64,000 nt of DNA from Zhongshania sp. (GTDB lineage: Bacteria > Pseudomonadota > Gammaproteobacteria > Pseudomonadales > Spongiibacteraceae). The notes beneath the pieces are model-generated. The model had not been told where the DNA came from, did no database searches, and saw nothing but the letters and a program-made list of their open reading frames with translations. The stretch lies in the NCBI GenBank assembly GCA_018066965.1, contig JAGPVP010000078.1:1-64000 (forward strand), in the 5' to 3' direction. Shown in pieces: positions 53,006-62,683 of this stretch (position 1 is its first letter; each line of letters begins with the position of its first letter). The position numbers and the translations under genes were made by a program.

Positions 53006-54235
53006 TTATATTGCTACGCGTTTTACGGCTTGAACAAGCAGGTTTCGTGGCGTGAGTGAGCTGGGGCAGAACTCACTGAGAGTGCAGTCATAATGCTGTT
53101 CTTGTAGATATAAAATGCTGTCGAGCACACAGCGCAGCTCGATGGCCCGCCGAAATGCCATGCGAATAAGGTCAAGTCGTTCCGCCTTGTGAAGCTCCTG
53201 CGCGCCCGCGACTTCATACTGGTCGATGTTAGGTGGAATGGTGATGGCGAGCGGTTTGCGGCTGAGCGTTTCATGCAGCCAATCCCGAAAGCTTAACTTG
53301 CTCCAGTGCTGAGGGCTTGAGGGGAGAGCGGTGTCAGTGGCGAAACCCTGTTCAGCAAGCAAAAGTCTCAGTCCGATATAGCGGGCTTGGAGCCGTCGCC
53401 TCGCGGCGGTTTCGCCCGCCCGTGCGGTGCAGGTTTGCCGTACCGCGGTGCGCAGATCGCTATTGGATAATGACAGCGCGCTAGCCTTCATTGAACTGGA
53501 AAGCGGTTGATATTCGCCGTGATTAAAGCGGTGGTAGCAGCACGGTGAAAAACTGATGCGCGGGCTGTTTGCTGTCGCGCTAACGCTTAAAAGGCGTTGA
53601 TGGAGTCCACCGCAGGCATGTAGCGCCAGAACCTGTGTTGAGGAATTGACGTAGTTAAATACATGCTCACTGAGCACGTCGCATTTCACAATTTGGTAAG
53701 TTCGCCCCGCGCTTTTGCCAACTCGCGTATTTCCCGAGTCCACTAGGCTTGCGTCAATTTCAAGGCCAACAGAGTCCAGGGCATAGCGAGAGAATAACGC
53801 TTCACTTAAATAGCCCTTACCACTGCACCATTCAATGGCGGGTGTATTGCTGAGCAACGCTGGGTTCTGGTTTGCCTGGGTTTCGCTTATTTCAGTTGGG
53901 TGGGCATCGATAAACGCCTGGATTTGCTGCCATTTATTGCCGGGCATACCGACGGGTGGTTCGCGGTGGCACGTTGCCGGTGCTGATGTGATGGTGATTA
54001 GCTCAAGCAGTTCGACGGCGGGCGGAAAGTAGGGAATTAAGCGTGTGAGCAGTTGCTGGTCATTGCGTTGTAGTTGCGCAAATTCATCGTCATTAAGCGC
54101 AAGTAAAAAATTTCGAAGAACGGCATTGTCGTCGATTGGGGACGCGGTGAAGTTGCTATAGGCGTTGTGACGCCATACAGATTGGTGCTGGATCAATACC
54201 GTATTTAATCGCTGAGCCCAAAGTTCGAAATTCAT
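53006..54235 (-). CDS. SAM-dependent methyltransferase (Methyltransf_32/GSTCD-like)
   Basis: 409 residues. SAM motif IEWCSGKGYLSEALFSRYAL, acidic LEIDASLVDSG, LALHACGGLHQRLL and SFSPCCYHRF match PF13679 proteins. The N-terminal 110 residues and C-terminal 120 are specific. RNA or protein substrate unknown. Convergent with none; follows rlmI in the same direction with 106-bp gap. Confidence 0.82.
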   Translation of the reverse strand: MNFELWAQRLNTVLIQHQSVWRHNAYSNFTASPIDDNAVLRNFLLALNDDEFAQLQRNDQQLLTRLIPYFPPAVELLELITITSAPATCHREPPVGMPGNKWQQIQAFIDAHPTEISETQANQNPALLSNTPAIEWCSGKGYLSEALFSRYALDSVGLEIDASLVDSGNTRVGKSAGRTYQIVKCDVLSEHVFNYVNSSTQVLALHACGGLHQRLLSVSATANSPRISFSPCCYHRFNHGEYQPLSSSMKASALSLSNSDLRTAVRQTCTARAGETAARRRLQARYIGLRLLLAEQGFATDTALPSSPQHWSKLSFRDWLHETLSRKPLAITIPPNIDQYEVAGAQELHKAERLDLIRMAFRRAIELRCVLDSILYLQEQHYDCTLSEFCPSSLTPRNLLVQAVKRVAI

Positions 54236-54321
54236 AATTGATAAATGCCGCCGAGTTGACCGCAGTATAAGCGCTAAGCTAGGTAAGCCCTAAGCCTGGT
54301 CTTGGCAAATTTCAACTTTGA

Positions 54322-57300
54322 TCAGCTTAATTCCGTGCTAGTCGCTGCTGTGTGTTTTGGCGCTAAATAGTTTAGGAAACAGCGCTTGAGGCTTTCACTT
54401 TGTTGTTTGAAGTCATTGTAGAGCTGGTCGACGGCTGTGCTGTTTTGATCTTTCGCGGCGCGCTCAAGTTTAGCGGCGCACTCTTGCAATTTTATGCCGT
54501 GCAATTGTGCTGCACTACCTTTGACGGCATGGGCGATGGACACCATCTCGTTGTAGTTTGACTCAGCATAGGCGGAGTCCAATTCTTTGAGTTGGGCACT
54601 AATTTGTTCACAGAATAAAGTCAGTAATTTCTTAAGAACGTCTTGACGCCCCATGGCAGTGTCTAGCGCCCTCTCTTTAATCCAAATTGCCCCTTCTTCG
54701 CAACTGCCATTAGCGGTGTCTACTTGTGGCAGCGAAGTCGGTAAGGCCAGACTTGGTGCCAAGGCGTCTGCTGGTAGCCAGCGTTGTAGCTTTTCAATCA
54801 GAATACTTGGTGTAAAGGGCTTGGGGAGGTAGTCATTCATTCCCGCACTAATGCATTTCTCTTTGTCACCTGACATCGCATTTGCAGTGAGTGCGATGAT
54901 GGGGATAGAGCGATAATCATCGCCTGCGCTACCGCTGCGTATATGCTTGCAAACTTGGTAGCCGTCCATTTCTGGCATTTGGCAGTCTAGCAATATCAGT
55001 GCGTAAGGCATGTCATTCGGAGCGGCATTTAACATTTCCAGTGCCACTTGGCCGTTGGCCGCGACATCGGTGTTAAATCCCATTTCTGACAAGGTGCAGC
55101 GTCCTACTTCCTGATTAACAGGATTGTCCTCAACCAATAGCACCTTGTGTTGGCTGAATGCCTCTTGTTTTGGATGAGTGCGCGAAATGGCATTGGTATC
55201 GCTTGCGTCGAAGTTGCTTAATTTTCTTTTCGTCGCCGTTGTAGGGAATGCCTTTTCATGCGACCTGAGTTTAAGGATTGATGTGAGATCACCGTGTGAC
55301 ATCGGCTTGAGATAAAAACCATTGGCACCGGCGCGTGAAAGTTGTTCGCCGTCAGCAATATCGGTATACGCGACTATCACAATCGTTGCGCAGTCAAAGT
55401 GAGGGTTCTGGCGAAGTTTGGTGCACAGGGCGACCGTATCGCTCTGGTTTTCGTCAGTCATGCCGATGATAACGAGTTTCTCTGCGTCATCTTTGGTCTC
55501 GGTCTCCACCTGTAAGATTAAATCATTGGCACTTTCTGGAGCGCTAACGGCGACTTTCCATTTTTTAAGTTGATTGCAAATAGAGCTTGAGAACGCCTTA
55601 TTGTCGTCAAGGATAAATACGGCACGATTACGTGTATCCAGATGGGATTGATCTACGGTGTCGCGGTCGCTGCAATCTTGTAGGCAAGCTGTAAATGTAA
55701 AGGTGCTGCCCTCGTGATAGGTGCTGGCGACGGAAATGCTACCACCCATTAGCTCGCATAAATTTTTACAGATCGATAAGCCTAGTCCAGATCCACCAAA
55801 TTTGCGGGTTGTGCTGGCATCGATCTGAGTAAACGGTGAGAAAAGTCGTTTTATTTCGCTATTGGGGATGCCAATGCCGGTGTCGGTAATGGCGCAGCTT
55901 AGAATCAGCTTGTCATTTTTGGAGCGCAATCCGGCGCGTAGAATAATATTTCCCTGGGCGGTGAATTTAATGGCATTGGCTAATAAATTAGTAACAATTT
56001 GACGTAGGCGAGCGGGGTCGCCAGACACCCAACTCTGATTAATCGCACTTTGATCAATGATTAATTCTAGCCCTTTTTCATGGGCGTTTAAGGCTTGACT
56101 CGCGCCGATATCGTCAAACAGTTTTCTGATATTGAAAACAATGTTTTCCAATTGCAGCTTGCCGGCGTCGACTTTAGAAAAATCGAGAATATCGTTTATC
56201 AAGTTTAATAAGGATTGCGCGCTTGTTTTCGCGACATTGATTTTTCGTTCCTGGTCTTTATTTAGCGGAGAGTTTTCTAATAGATTTAACATACCTAGCA
56301 CGCCATTCATTGGTGTGCGTATTTCATGGCTCATAACGGCTAAGAATTCACTTTTGGCGTGAACTGCTGCTTCTGCCTTTTCTTTGGCGTCGATAAGCTC
56401 ATCGCGCACCTTTCGGCGACTATCGATGTCTTGCACTGAACCGTAGACACGAATACAGCTCTGGTCGTGGAATTCGGCTTGACCGGTAATGTGAACCCAG
56501 GTTTCGCGCCCGTTCGCCGCGCGTATTTTTATCTCTTCGCTAAAGGGTACGCCGTCTTCCATTGCTTCTTTTATTGCTTTGTTAATTCGTAGACGTGAAT
56601 CTCTGGTGTGATAGAAGTCATTGTTGTTTTCATAGCTCGGGGTGAAATCGTCGGCCACCTTGAATATTTTTCTGGTCATTTCAGACCAGTACATTTTGTC
56701 GGCTTTGACGATATATTCCCAGGCGCCAACGCGGGCCTGTGCGCCCATTGAGCGCATTAGCGATTGCTGGCGTTGCATGATCTCGGCGGTTTTCTTTTGT
56801 GCAGAAATATCTTCGATTATCGACCAGACAAAGGCTTTTCCGGAGTCGTCATGAATTAATAAGCCGCTCAGCCGCACCGGGAATTCACTGCCATCTTTGT
56901 GAATGTAATTGCGCTCATAGGGACCGTAGCGACCTGTTTTTTGCAGTGCGCGTATTTGATATTGCTCGGCTTCTTCGGCATTTTTTGCACTTAGCTGCCA
57001 ATCGTTTAGGGCAATAAACTCTTCGCGGCTATACCCTGTGCTGGCGAGCAGGGTATCGTTAACTTGCAAAAATTCGCCGCTTTCAAAGTCGCTAAGTGCA
57101 ATGCCGTTGGGCGATAAATCAAAAAGACTATGCAGTAAGAAATTGTGCCGCTGACGGCGTACAACCAATTGCAGAATGGCCGCGATCATTGAAAAGATGG
57201 CTAGACCTGCAATAACGAGATAAGTCCTCAGTGCACTGGCATTATTAGCTAGTGTCGGCCAGCCGCTTTTGGGTATGGCAGCGAGCTGCCATTTCTCTCC

Positions 57301-58101
57301 TGAGGGCATGGATATTTCGGCGGTAACGGGACGAGCATCTTCGACAAAGGAGCTGGTTTTGCCGAAAAACACTGCTGAGGAATCCGACCCTAGCTTGCGT
57401 ATTGCGATATTCAACTCTGAATTTATTGCCAGCAGGCCGCTGGCCTCATACAAGCGCTGTAGGTCGATGACAGCGGACACGGTGCCCCATACGCTTGCCG
57501 ACTGATCTTCCGCATTCGTTATAACGACTGGTATTCGGGCGATAAGTCCCTGTCCACCCTGGATAAGTTCAAACGGGCCAGAGATGATGGTTTGTTGCGT
57601 GTCGCGTGCGCGAAGCAAGTCTTTGAGTTGATCTGGGCGTTTATTGTAGTCGAAACCGATCGCGCTCTCGTTGCCCTCTACCGGGTACATATACTGCAGC
57701 GTTAGGTTGCGTGTGGCGCTAATATTGCGGAGCTGCGCGCTGCCATCGAATAAGGGTTTTGCAAATTTAGCGAAGCCTTCTTGATCGATATTTGGGTTAG
57801 AATAAATTGCTGACAGCATGGCTTTAGAGGTTTGTAGATTGCCTAGTATATTGCCTTCTAGTCTCGCGGCGATAATTTGGAGCTCTTTGTCTGCTTGGTC
57901 GCGAGAGCTTATTTTATAGGTGTGATTATTGACTTTGTCGATGTAAGCACCAATGGTAATAATTGAGATGACGCTGACTATCCATACTAGTAAATGCAGG
58001 CATTTCATTTTGTCGTAGTACAGGCGATAACGGGCATTGGGCTGTGTTTTTCCCGTTTCAGTGTGGTGATTTATTTTTAAGCCTGTAAATAGGTCTTTCA
58101 T
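54322..58101 (-). CDS. Hybrid sensor histidine kinase, BarA/TorS-like, CHASE-PAS-PAS-HisKA-HATPase-REC-REC-Hpt
   Basis: 1259 residues. TM1 about 34-53; periplasmic CHASE domain (about 80-260); TM2 about 295-315; two PAS/PAC domains (about 325-440, 455-575); HisKA with VMSHEIRTPMNGVLGML; HATPase with LLANAIKFT, TDTGIGIP and GGSGLGLSICKNL; a first receiver where the phospho-Asp is Gly (LVIIGMTDEN); a second with VLLVEDNPVNQEVGR and LLDCQMPEMDGY; and an Hpt with IAHAVKGSAAQLHG. The first receiver is probably a scaffold. No response-regulator gene nearby, so output partner is elsewhere. Confidence 0.93.
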   Translation of the reverse strand: MKDLFTGLKINHHTETGKTQPNARYRLYYDKMKCLHLLVWIVSVISIITIGAYIDKVNNHTYKISSRDQADKELQIIAARLEGNILGNLQTSKAMLSAIYSNPNIDQEGFAKFAKPLFDGSAQLRNISATRNLTLQYMYPVEGNESAIGFDYNKRPDQLKDLLRARDTQQTIISGPFELIQGGQGLIARIPVVITNAEDQSASVWGTVSAVIDLQRLYEASGLLAINSELNIAIRKLGSDSSAVFFGKTSSFVEDARPVTAEISMPSGEKWQLAAIPKSGWPTLANNASALRTYLVIAGLAIFSMIAAILQLVVRRQRHNFLLHSLFDLSPNGIALSDFESGEFLQVNDTLLASTGYSREEFIALNDWQLSAKNAEEAEQYQIRALQKTGRYGPYERNYIHKDGSEFPVRLSGLLIHDDSGKAFVWSIIEDISAQKKTAEIMQRQQSLMRSMGAQARVGAWEYIVKADKMYWSEMTRKIFKVADDFTPSYENNNDFYHTRDSRLRINKAIKEAMEDGVPFSEEIKIRAANGRETWVHITGQAEFHDQSCIRVYGSVQDIDSRRKVRDELIDAKEKAEAAVHAKSEFLAVMSHEIRTPMNGVLGMLNLLENSPLNKDQERKINVAKTSAQSLLNLINDILDFSKVDAGKLQLENIVFNIRKLFDDIGASQALNAHEKGLELIIDQSAINQSWVSGDPARLRQIVTNLLANAIKFTAQGNIILRAGLRSKNDKLILSCAITDTGIGIPNSEIKRLFSPFTQIDASTTRKFGGSGLGLSICKNLCELMGGSISVASTYHEGSTFTFTACLQDCSDRDTVDQSHLDTRNRAVFILDDNKAFSSSICNQLKKWKVAVSAPESANDLILQVETETKDDAEKLVIIGMTDENQSDTVALCTKLRQNPHFDCATIVIVAYTDIADGEQLSRAGANGFYLKPMSHGDLTSILKLRSHEKAFPTTATKRKLSNFDASDTNAISRTHPKQEAFSQHKVLLVEDNPVNQEVGRCTLSEMGFNTDVAANGQVALEMLNAAPNDMPYALILLDCQMPEMDGYQVCKHIRSGSAGDDYRSIPIIALTANAMSGDKEKCISAGMNDYLPKPFTPSILIEKLQRWLPADALAPSLALPTSLPQVDTANGSCEEGAIWIKERALDTAMGRQDVLKKLLTLFCEQISAQLKELDSAYAESNYNEMVSIAHAVKGSAAQLHGIKLQECAAKLERAAKDQNSTAVDQLYNDFKQQSESLKRCFLNYLAPKHTAATSTELS

Positions 58102-58277
58102 GCAATAGAGCTCTGCATCGTTCGGCTCTCTTGGTTTTCCGCGACCTCGTCATGCTACGGTAGCCATAACAAGGTCGGTATTCGTACTTTCCCTAGGGCT
58201 GCTGATCGGCCTGTGTTTGATTCCGATGCTGAAATTGTCGAGTACAGGTGTTTTGTTAACTGAAAAATGAGGTGGTC

Positions 58278-58724
58278 GTGACGATTTGGGTGGACGCGGA
58301 CGCATGTCCAGTGGTGGTAAGAGAGATCATGTTTAAGGCGGCGGTGCGCACCAAACTTATGTTGACCTTGATCGCGAATCAATCGGTGCGGGTGCCGCCA
58401 TCACCCTATATTTCAGCTGTGCAGGTAAGTAGTGGCTTTGATGTGGCGGACAATGAAATAGTGCGCCGCGCGCAGGCGGGCGACTTGGTGATTACCAGTG
58501 ATATTCCCTTGGCAGCCGAGGTAATAGAGAAGGGCGCTTTGGCGCTGAGCCCACGAGGCGAATTGTTAACGGCAGACAATGTCCGAAGTCGCTTAAACAT
58601 GCGTGACTTTATGGACACCATGCGATCCTCAGGGGTACACAGCGGCGGTGCGTCCTCCTACAGTTCGGCAGACAAGCAAGCCTTCGCCAACCAGCTCGAT
58701 CGCTATCTGGCGCGGCAAGCGTAA
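58278..58724 (+). CDS. yaiI: YaiI/YqxD family (UPF0178, DUF188) protein
   Basis: 148 residues from GTG 58278 with GAGG five bases upstream; aligns with the [11 protein letters not shown] start of E. coli YaiI. Conserved [35 protein letters not shown] and [16 protein letters not shown]-like fold protein of unproven function. Confidence 0.9.
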   Translation: MTIWVDADACPVVVREIMFKAAVRTKLMLTLIANQSVRVPPSPYISAVQVSSGFDVADNEIVRRAQAGDLVITSDIPLAAEVIEKGALALSPRGELLTADNVRSRLNMRDFMDTMRSSGVHSGGASSYSSADKQAFANQLDRYLARQA

Positions 58725-58728
58725 TATG

Positions 58729-59355
58729 CTATTTCAACACTTCAATAAAGCAGCCGTATTCTTTATCGAGTTCGACGCTGAAACGAAAGTGCTCTGCGCC
58801 AGCGTTGATAATGTAGCGCTGAAAGCCGGGTAGTAAATGAATTGAGTTAATCACGCTATCTACGGGCAGCGGGATATCTAAAGTGGTATCGAGCAGCCGA
58901 TTGTATTTGCGCGCCTTTACGGTGCCGGCTTGCAGCCCGGCGCTGAAGCAATCAAGTGCGCGCAGGTAGTTTTCGGTAAACTTCGCATTTTTATCGCTAT
59001 CACCTGCGGCAGGGTCCGTATTGATGGTGGTACCCTGATATTTGATGCGCCTGCCTTCACTGGCCTTGCAGCTAACGTCGTCTACGGCTCGGCCCTGTTC
59101 ACAGCTGACCATGCGGTAGTAGGTGAAGTTGTCGTCTTGCTCGTGGGCCGCCAATTTGATCTGGCGCTTTGATCCCGGCCCGCTTTCACAATGTGAGATA
59201 GCCTGCTTGCTAGCTGACTCGCCGTAGTTCTGAACGAGTTGAGTGATGGCGCGAGTGAGTAACTCCCCGGTAAAGATGTCTCTGTCCTCGCAGTCCGCCG
59301 CGAAGCTGATAGTTGGTGAGGAGAGGAGAAGAGCAAAACAGATACGAAGTAGCAT
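58729..59355 (-). CDS. Periplasmic protein of unknown function
   Basis: 208 residues from ATG 59355; a longer start at 59397 adds a basic leader before the signal peptide (MLLRICFALLLSSPTISFAA). Mature part has several cysteines (CEDRD, SHCESG, SCEQG, SCKASEG, LDCFSAG, GCFIE), probably disulfide bonded. No family recognised. Convergent with yaiI. Confidence 0.7.
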   Translation of the reverse strand: MLLRICFALLLSSPTISFAADCEDRDIFTGELLTRAITQLVQNYGESASKQAISHCESGPGSKRQIKLAAHEQDDNFTYYRMVSCEQGRAVDDVSCKASEGRRIKYQGTTINTDPAAGDSDKNAKFTENYLRALDCFSAGLQAGTVKARKYNRLLDTTLDIPLPVDSVINSIHLLPGFQRYIINAGAEHFRFSVELDKEYGCFIEVLK

Positions 59356-59668
59356 AGATGACTCTTTTTCGTGCCTTTTCGGTGATTGAAGTGTCACGCA
59401 ATTGTGTTGCGCGCTAGATGGCAGATTGGCCGTGCCGTCTAGTAAGTAGCAATATTATCAATATTAAGTAGCTGCCCCCAACCGCTATTGGAAATAAAAG
59501 AGTCGCTAATGATAAGGGCGTTACCCAGCGTCTTTCCGTGCGCCTGAAGATTGAAATAAATAGCAGCGACGTAAGCCATAAGCTACCGTCGCTGCTTTGC
59601 AGAAGATGAGTTAATCATCACTGCGAGCTTTATGGCTAAGCCTAATTTACTGGGCTCGGTCAGAGAGA
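59356..59668. other. Spacer downstream of minCDE with hairpin
   Basis: No gene found. Contains an inverted repeat AGCAGCGACG (59562-59571) / CGTCGCTGCT (59587-59596), followed on the minus strand by ATTTATTT. Confidence 0.5.
59551..59596 (-). terminator. Possible terminator of the min operon
   Basis: Ten-base-pair stem with a 15-base loop, 72 bp after the minE stop; the run after it is T-rich but not a pure U tract, so termination may be partial. Confidence 0.5.
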
Positions 59669-59923
59669 CTAAACCCGATCAGGTAGGGTGATGTTGAGTT
59701 CTAGCACCGAGCAATTGCCGTTGTTATCCAACTGTACTTCCACCTGATCTTGATCGACATCGACGTATTTCCGAATCACCTCTAGCAACTCTTGTTGTAG
59801 CTTAGGCAGATAGTCGGGCTTATTTCGCTGATTGCGTTCGTGGGCGACAATGATTTGCAGGCGCTCTTTGGCAATAGATGCCGTATCTTTCTTCGCGCTG
59901 CGGAAATAATCAAATATGCTCAT
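59669..59923 (-). CDS. minE: Cell division topological specificity factor MinE
   Basis: 84 residues. N-terminal [21 protein letters not shown] membrane/MinD-binding part with [10 protein letters not shown], and C-terminal dimer domain [19 protein letters not shown]. Its ATG overlaps the minD stop. Drives pole-to-pole oscillation by stimulating MinD ATPase. Confidence 0.96.
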   Translation of the reverse strand: MSIFDYFRSAKKDTASIAKERLQIIVAHERNQRNKPDYLPKLQQELLEVIRKYVDVDQDQVEVQLDNNGNCSVLELNITLPDRV

Positions 59924-60735
59924 GCGCTCCTCCGAAACAAACGTTTGAAGAGTCCCTTCTGCTCTACACTCATGAAGCGGTGTTCAACTTCTTCGCCGAG
60001 TAGGCGGCTTACCGCGTCTGAGTACGCTTGGCCCGCTGGGCTTTCTATGTCATGGATGACGGGAATACCTTGGTTTGAGGCTTTGAGAACGGTCTCGGAT
60101 TCAGGGATAACGCCGAGTAGTTTGGTGGCGAGAATTTCTTCTACATCCTGTACGCCGAGCATTTCACCTTTGGCAACGCGCTCGGGGTTGTAGCGGGTTA
60201 GCAATAGGCACTCCTCAACGCGTTCGCCATTTTCTGCGCGCCGCGATTTGCTTTGCAGTATGCCTAAAATGCGGTCTGAGTCGCGCACCGACGATACTTC
60301 TGGGTTGGCAACGACAATGGCCATATCAGCGAAATACATCGCCATAAACGCGCCGTGTTCAATGCCGGCAGGTGAATCGCAAATAATGTACTCAAAGCCG
60401 TCGGCGGCCAATTCGTTCAGAATGCGCTCTACGCCTTCGACGGTCAGCGCGTCTTTGTCACGGGTTTGCGAGGCGGGCAATATATAGAGGTTTTCCGCCC
60501 GCTTGTCTTTAATCAAAGCTTGGCGAAGATTGGCTTCACCATTGATGACATTGACGAAGTCGTACACGACGCGGCGTTCGCAGTTCATGATGATGTCAAG
60601 GTTGCGCAAACCGATATCAAAATCGATAACCACGGTTTTATGGCCGCGCATGGCGATACCACTACTTATCGCGGCGCTGGTGGTGGTTTTACCCACACCG
60701 CCTTTTCCTGAGGTAACTACAATAATTTTGGCCAA
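59920..60735 (-). CDS. minD: Septum site-determining ATPase MinD
   Basis: 271 residues starting with TTG 60735, with AGGA eight bases ahead. Deviant Walker [41 protein letters not shown] and a C-terminal amphipathic membrane helix ([10 protein letters not shown]). Recruits MinC and MinE to the membrane. Middle gene of minCDE. Confidence 0.96.
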   Translation of the reverse strand: MAKIIVVTSGKGGVGKTTTSAAISSGIAMRGHKTVVIDFDIGLRNLDIIMNCERRVVYDFVNVINGEANLRQALIKDKRAENLYILPASQTRDKDALTVEGVERILNELAADGFEYIICDSPAGIEHGAFMAMYFADMAIVVANPEVSSVRDSDRILGILQSKSRRAENGERVEECLLLTRYNPERVAKGEMLGVQDVEEILATKLLGVIPESETVLKASNQGIPVIHDIESPAGQAYSDAVSRLLGEEVEHRFMSVEQKGLFKRLFRRSA

Positions 60736-60793
60736 GGCTTTAATCCTTCTGTGCTGGTGTTGCGTGGTAAAAATAGGTGAAGTTCAGGCAAGG

Positions 60794-61579
60794 CTATACG
60801 AGTGGGGTAATACAAAGTGTCTGCTCGTCCAGGCTGGCGTGAACCGCGCTTTTCCAATGATCTTTGCGAAGATCTTCATCTACTTTAAAGTTGCCGGCGA
60901 TAGAGACCAGTTCGGCTTCTAAACTTTGGCAAAAAATACGTGCCGAGGTGTCGCCGCGCACACCGGCTAGTGCGCGGCCGCGCAAGGCACCATATATATG
61001 AATATTGCCGTCGGCTAAGACTTCAGCGCCAGCAGATACCGATGCCATGATAATGAGGTCGCCGCCGGGCGCGTAAACCTGTTGGCCGGAGCGAATAGGC
61101 GTGGTGACTATTTTGCTGGGGCTTGAATTGGGGTTGATCTCGCCAATATGCTCCGCTGCTGGTGCGGCGCTGGCTTCTTCGGTGGCTGTTGGCGCGGTGT
61201 CGCTTGCGGTCTTGTCCGCATTGGGTTTGACGCGTCCGACAGGCATAATCGCCAGCGAGATTTGTTTTGCTTCGTCCTGTAGTGCTGCATTGCTGTTGCG
61301 CAATGCCACCGGCAGGAGCCCGTGTGTCTTACAAATTTCAACTAGCTCGCTCAGTGGCAAGGTGCTTAATTCGCCGTCAAATTCTTCAAAGCTGAGTACA
61401 ACCGGCGTTTGTTTAAAGAAGATGGGGGCTTCTGCGGCTTTGTCTTGTAGCTGTTGCTCAAACTCAGTGCGGTCGTAGTGAGATATTTCTAGCAGGGTCA
61501 GGGGGAATAAGCCCCCTTTCAGACGAAAGGCGGTGGATGATGCCGTATTTTTACCTGTTAATGATTTTAAAAGTGGCAA
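60794..61579 (-). CDS. minC: Septum site-determining protein MinC
   Basis: 261 residues from TTG 61579, chosen for AGGA seven bases upstream; the reading to 61651 is longer than the family. N-terminal domain FRLKGGLFPLTLLEI, Ala/Glu-rich linker (about 120-160), and C-terminal beta-helix with RSGQQVYAPGGDLIIMASVS, GAEVLADGNIHIYGALRGRA and RIFCQSLEAELVSIAG. Inhibits FtsZ rings at the poles. Followed by minD after 58 bp. Confidence 0.95.
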   Translation of the reverse strand: MPLLKSLTGKNTASSTAFRLKGGLFPLTLLEISHYDRTEFEQQLQDKAAEAPIFFKQTPVVLSFEEFDGELSTLPLSELVEICKTHGLLPVALRNSNAALQDEAKQISLAIMPVGRVKPNADKTASDTAPTATEEASAAPAAEHIGEINPNSSPSKIVTTPIRSGQQVYAPGGDLIIMASVSAGAEVLADGNIHIYGALRGRALAGVRGDTSARIFCQSLEAELVSIAGNFKVDEDLRKDHWKSAVHASLDEQTLCITPLV

Positions 61580-61775
61580 TCTACTTTCCTGAATTTTTGT
61601 ACTGATGAAGCCGTGCGTGGTGGTGTTTCGTCCTGCGCGACAAGGTAGCAAAATTATTGGGGCTTAGAGTAAGGCATCGCCGCGATTGTTCAACTGTTTT
61701 TCACTTTGTTGGCCTTTAGTTTGGCTATATCTGCGATTTGTTCGTTATTTCTTCCTCGGGTCGTGTCTTTGCGGA

Positions 61776-62501
61776 CTACTTTTGCACGGTGCGCAGCATT
61801 AAACAGGTCAATATCCTTTGCTTGGTGATTTGGTAGCGAAGATGCAAAAGGTTGCGCTCATTGTGCAAAATCCATAAGGCTGGATCAAAGCGAAATGCGA
61901 GGCTGCAACTATCGGCGTCAATGCTGTGCAGTTTTGCGGCATTGAAGCCAAAATACTGCTGAATCCGCGGATAAAGGGCTTTGTAGATGGCTTCTTTTGC
62001 CGAAAAGCACAGGCTCAGTCCAAGCCCGGCTGACAGGCTACTTTGGGCGATAATTCGTGATTCGGCGCTGTCGATAATTCGCGACTGCAGGCGCTCGGCA
62101 CGCTCGTCATCGAGAATATCTTGGGCGTCGATGCCTATCGCTGAAACCTCGGATTTTTCAGCGACAATGCAGGCGGCGTAATCGTCGGTATGGGTAATGC
62201 TTCCCACTAAGCTGCTAGGCCACTGCGGGCATCGCTTGGCGTCGGCGATGAGTTTAAATTCGCTTATTCCTAAACTGGTCATAGCCTCGTTGGCTAAAAA
62301 CCGCCCGGCAAAATACTCAGCTTGGCGTTTGCGGCTAGCGCGGATCAGCGTGGGTGGGCAATAAATCGACGACTGCTGGTATTTTGCCAGTTCAAAGCTA
62401 TTTTGGTCGAAGTGGCTGCTAACGAGTATGGCGGGCGGGTAAGTTTCGGTGTCGTGGACAGGCTGAATAAAGGTCTTGTTCGCTGCACTGGAGTTGTCCA
62501 T
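61776..62501 (-). CDS. 4'-phosphopantetheinyl transferase (EntD/Sfp type)
   Basis: 241 residues from ATG 62501; upstream extension to 62729 is implausible. RKRQAEYFAGRFLANEAM, GSITHTDDYAACIV, AIGIDAQDI (Mg-binding Asp) and LSLCFSAKEAIYKAL are the PPTase motifs. The usual GIDxE acid is Gln here (GIDAQ). It activates carrier proteins of fatty-acid, polyketide or siderophore synthesis. Confidence 0.88.
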   Translation of the reverse strand: MDNSSAANKTFIQPVHDTETYPPAILVSSHFDQNSFELAKYQQSSIYCPPTLIRASRKRQAEYFAGRFLANEAMTSLGISEFKLIADAKRCPQWPSSLVGSITHTDDYAACIVAEKSEVSAIGIDAQDILDDERAERLQSRIIDSAESRIIAQSSLSAGLGLSLCFSAKEAIYKALYPRIQQYFGFNAAKLHSIDADSCSLAFRFDPALWILHNERNLLHLRYQITKQRILTCLMLRTVQK

Positions 62502-62683
62502 GTTTTGTCCGCTGGGTGGTATGGCCTGCCTTGTTGGCGCTAAGTGTGCCTGATGGTAATACCCTGCGCAATGTATGGCCTTGTTCACACTTTGGACTTC
62601 ATGTGTTTGACCGTCACTTTTTACTGCAACAGAATGCGAACACTTGTATACCAAACAATGAAAATAATAATGAGAATAGCAAA

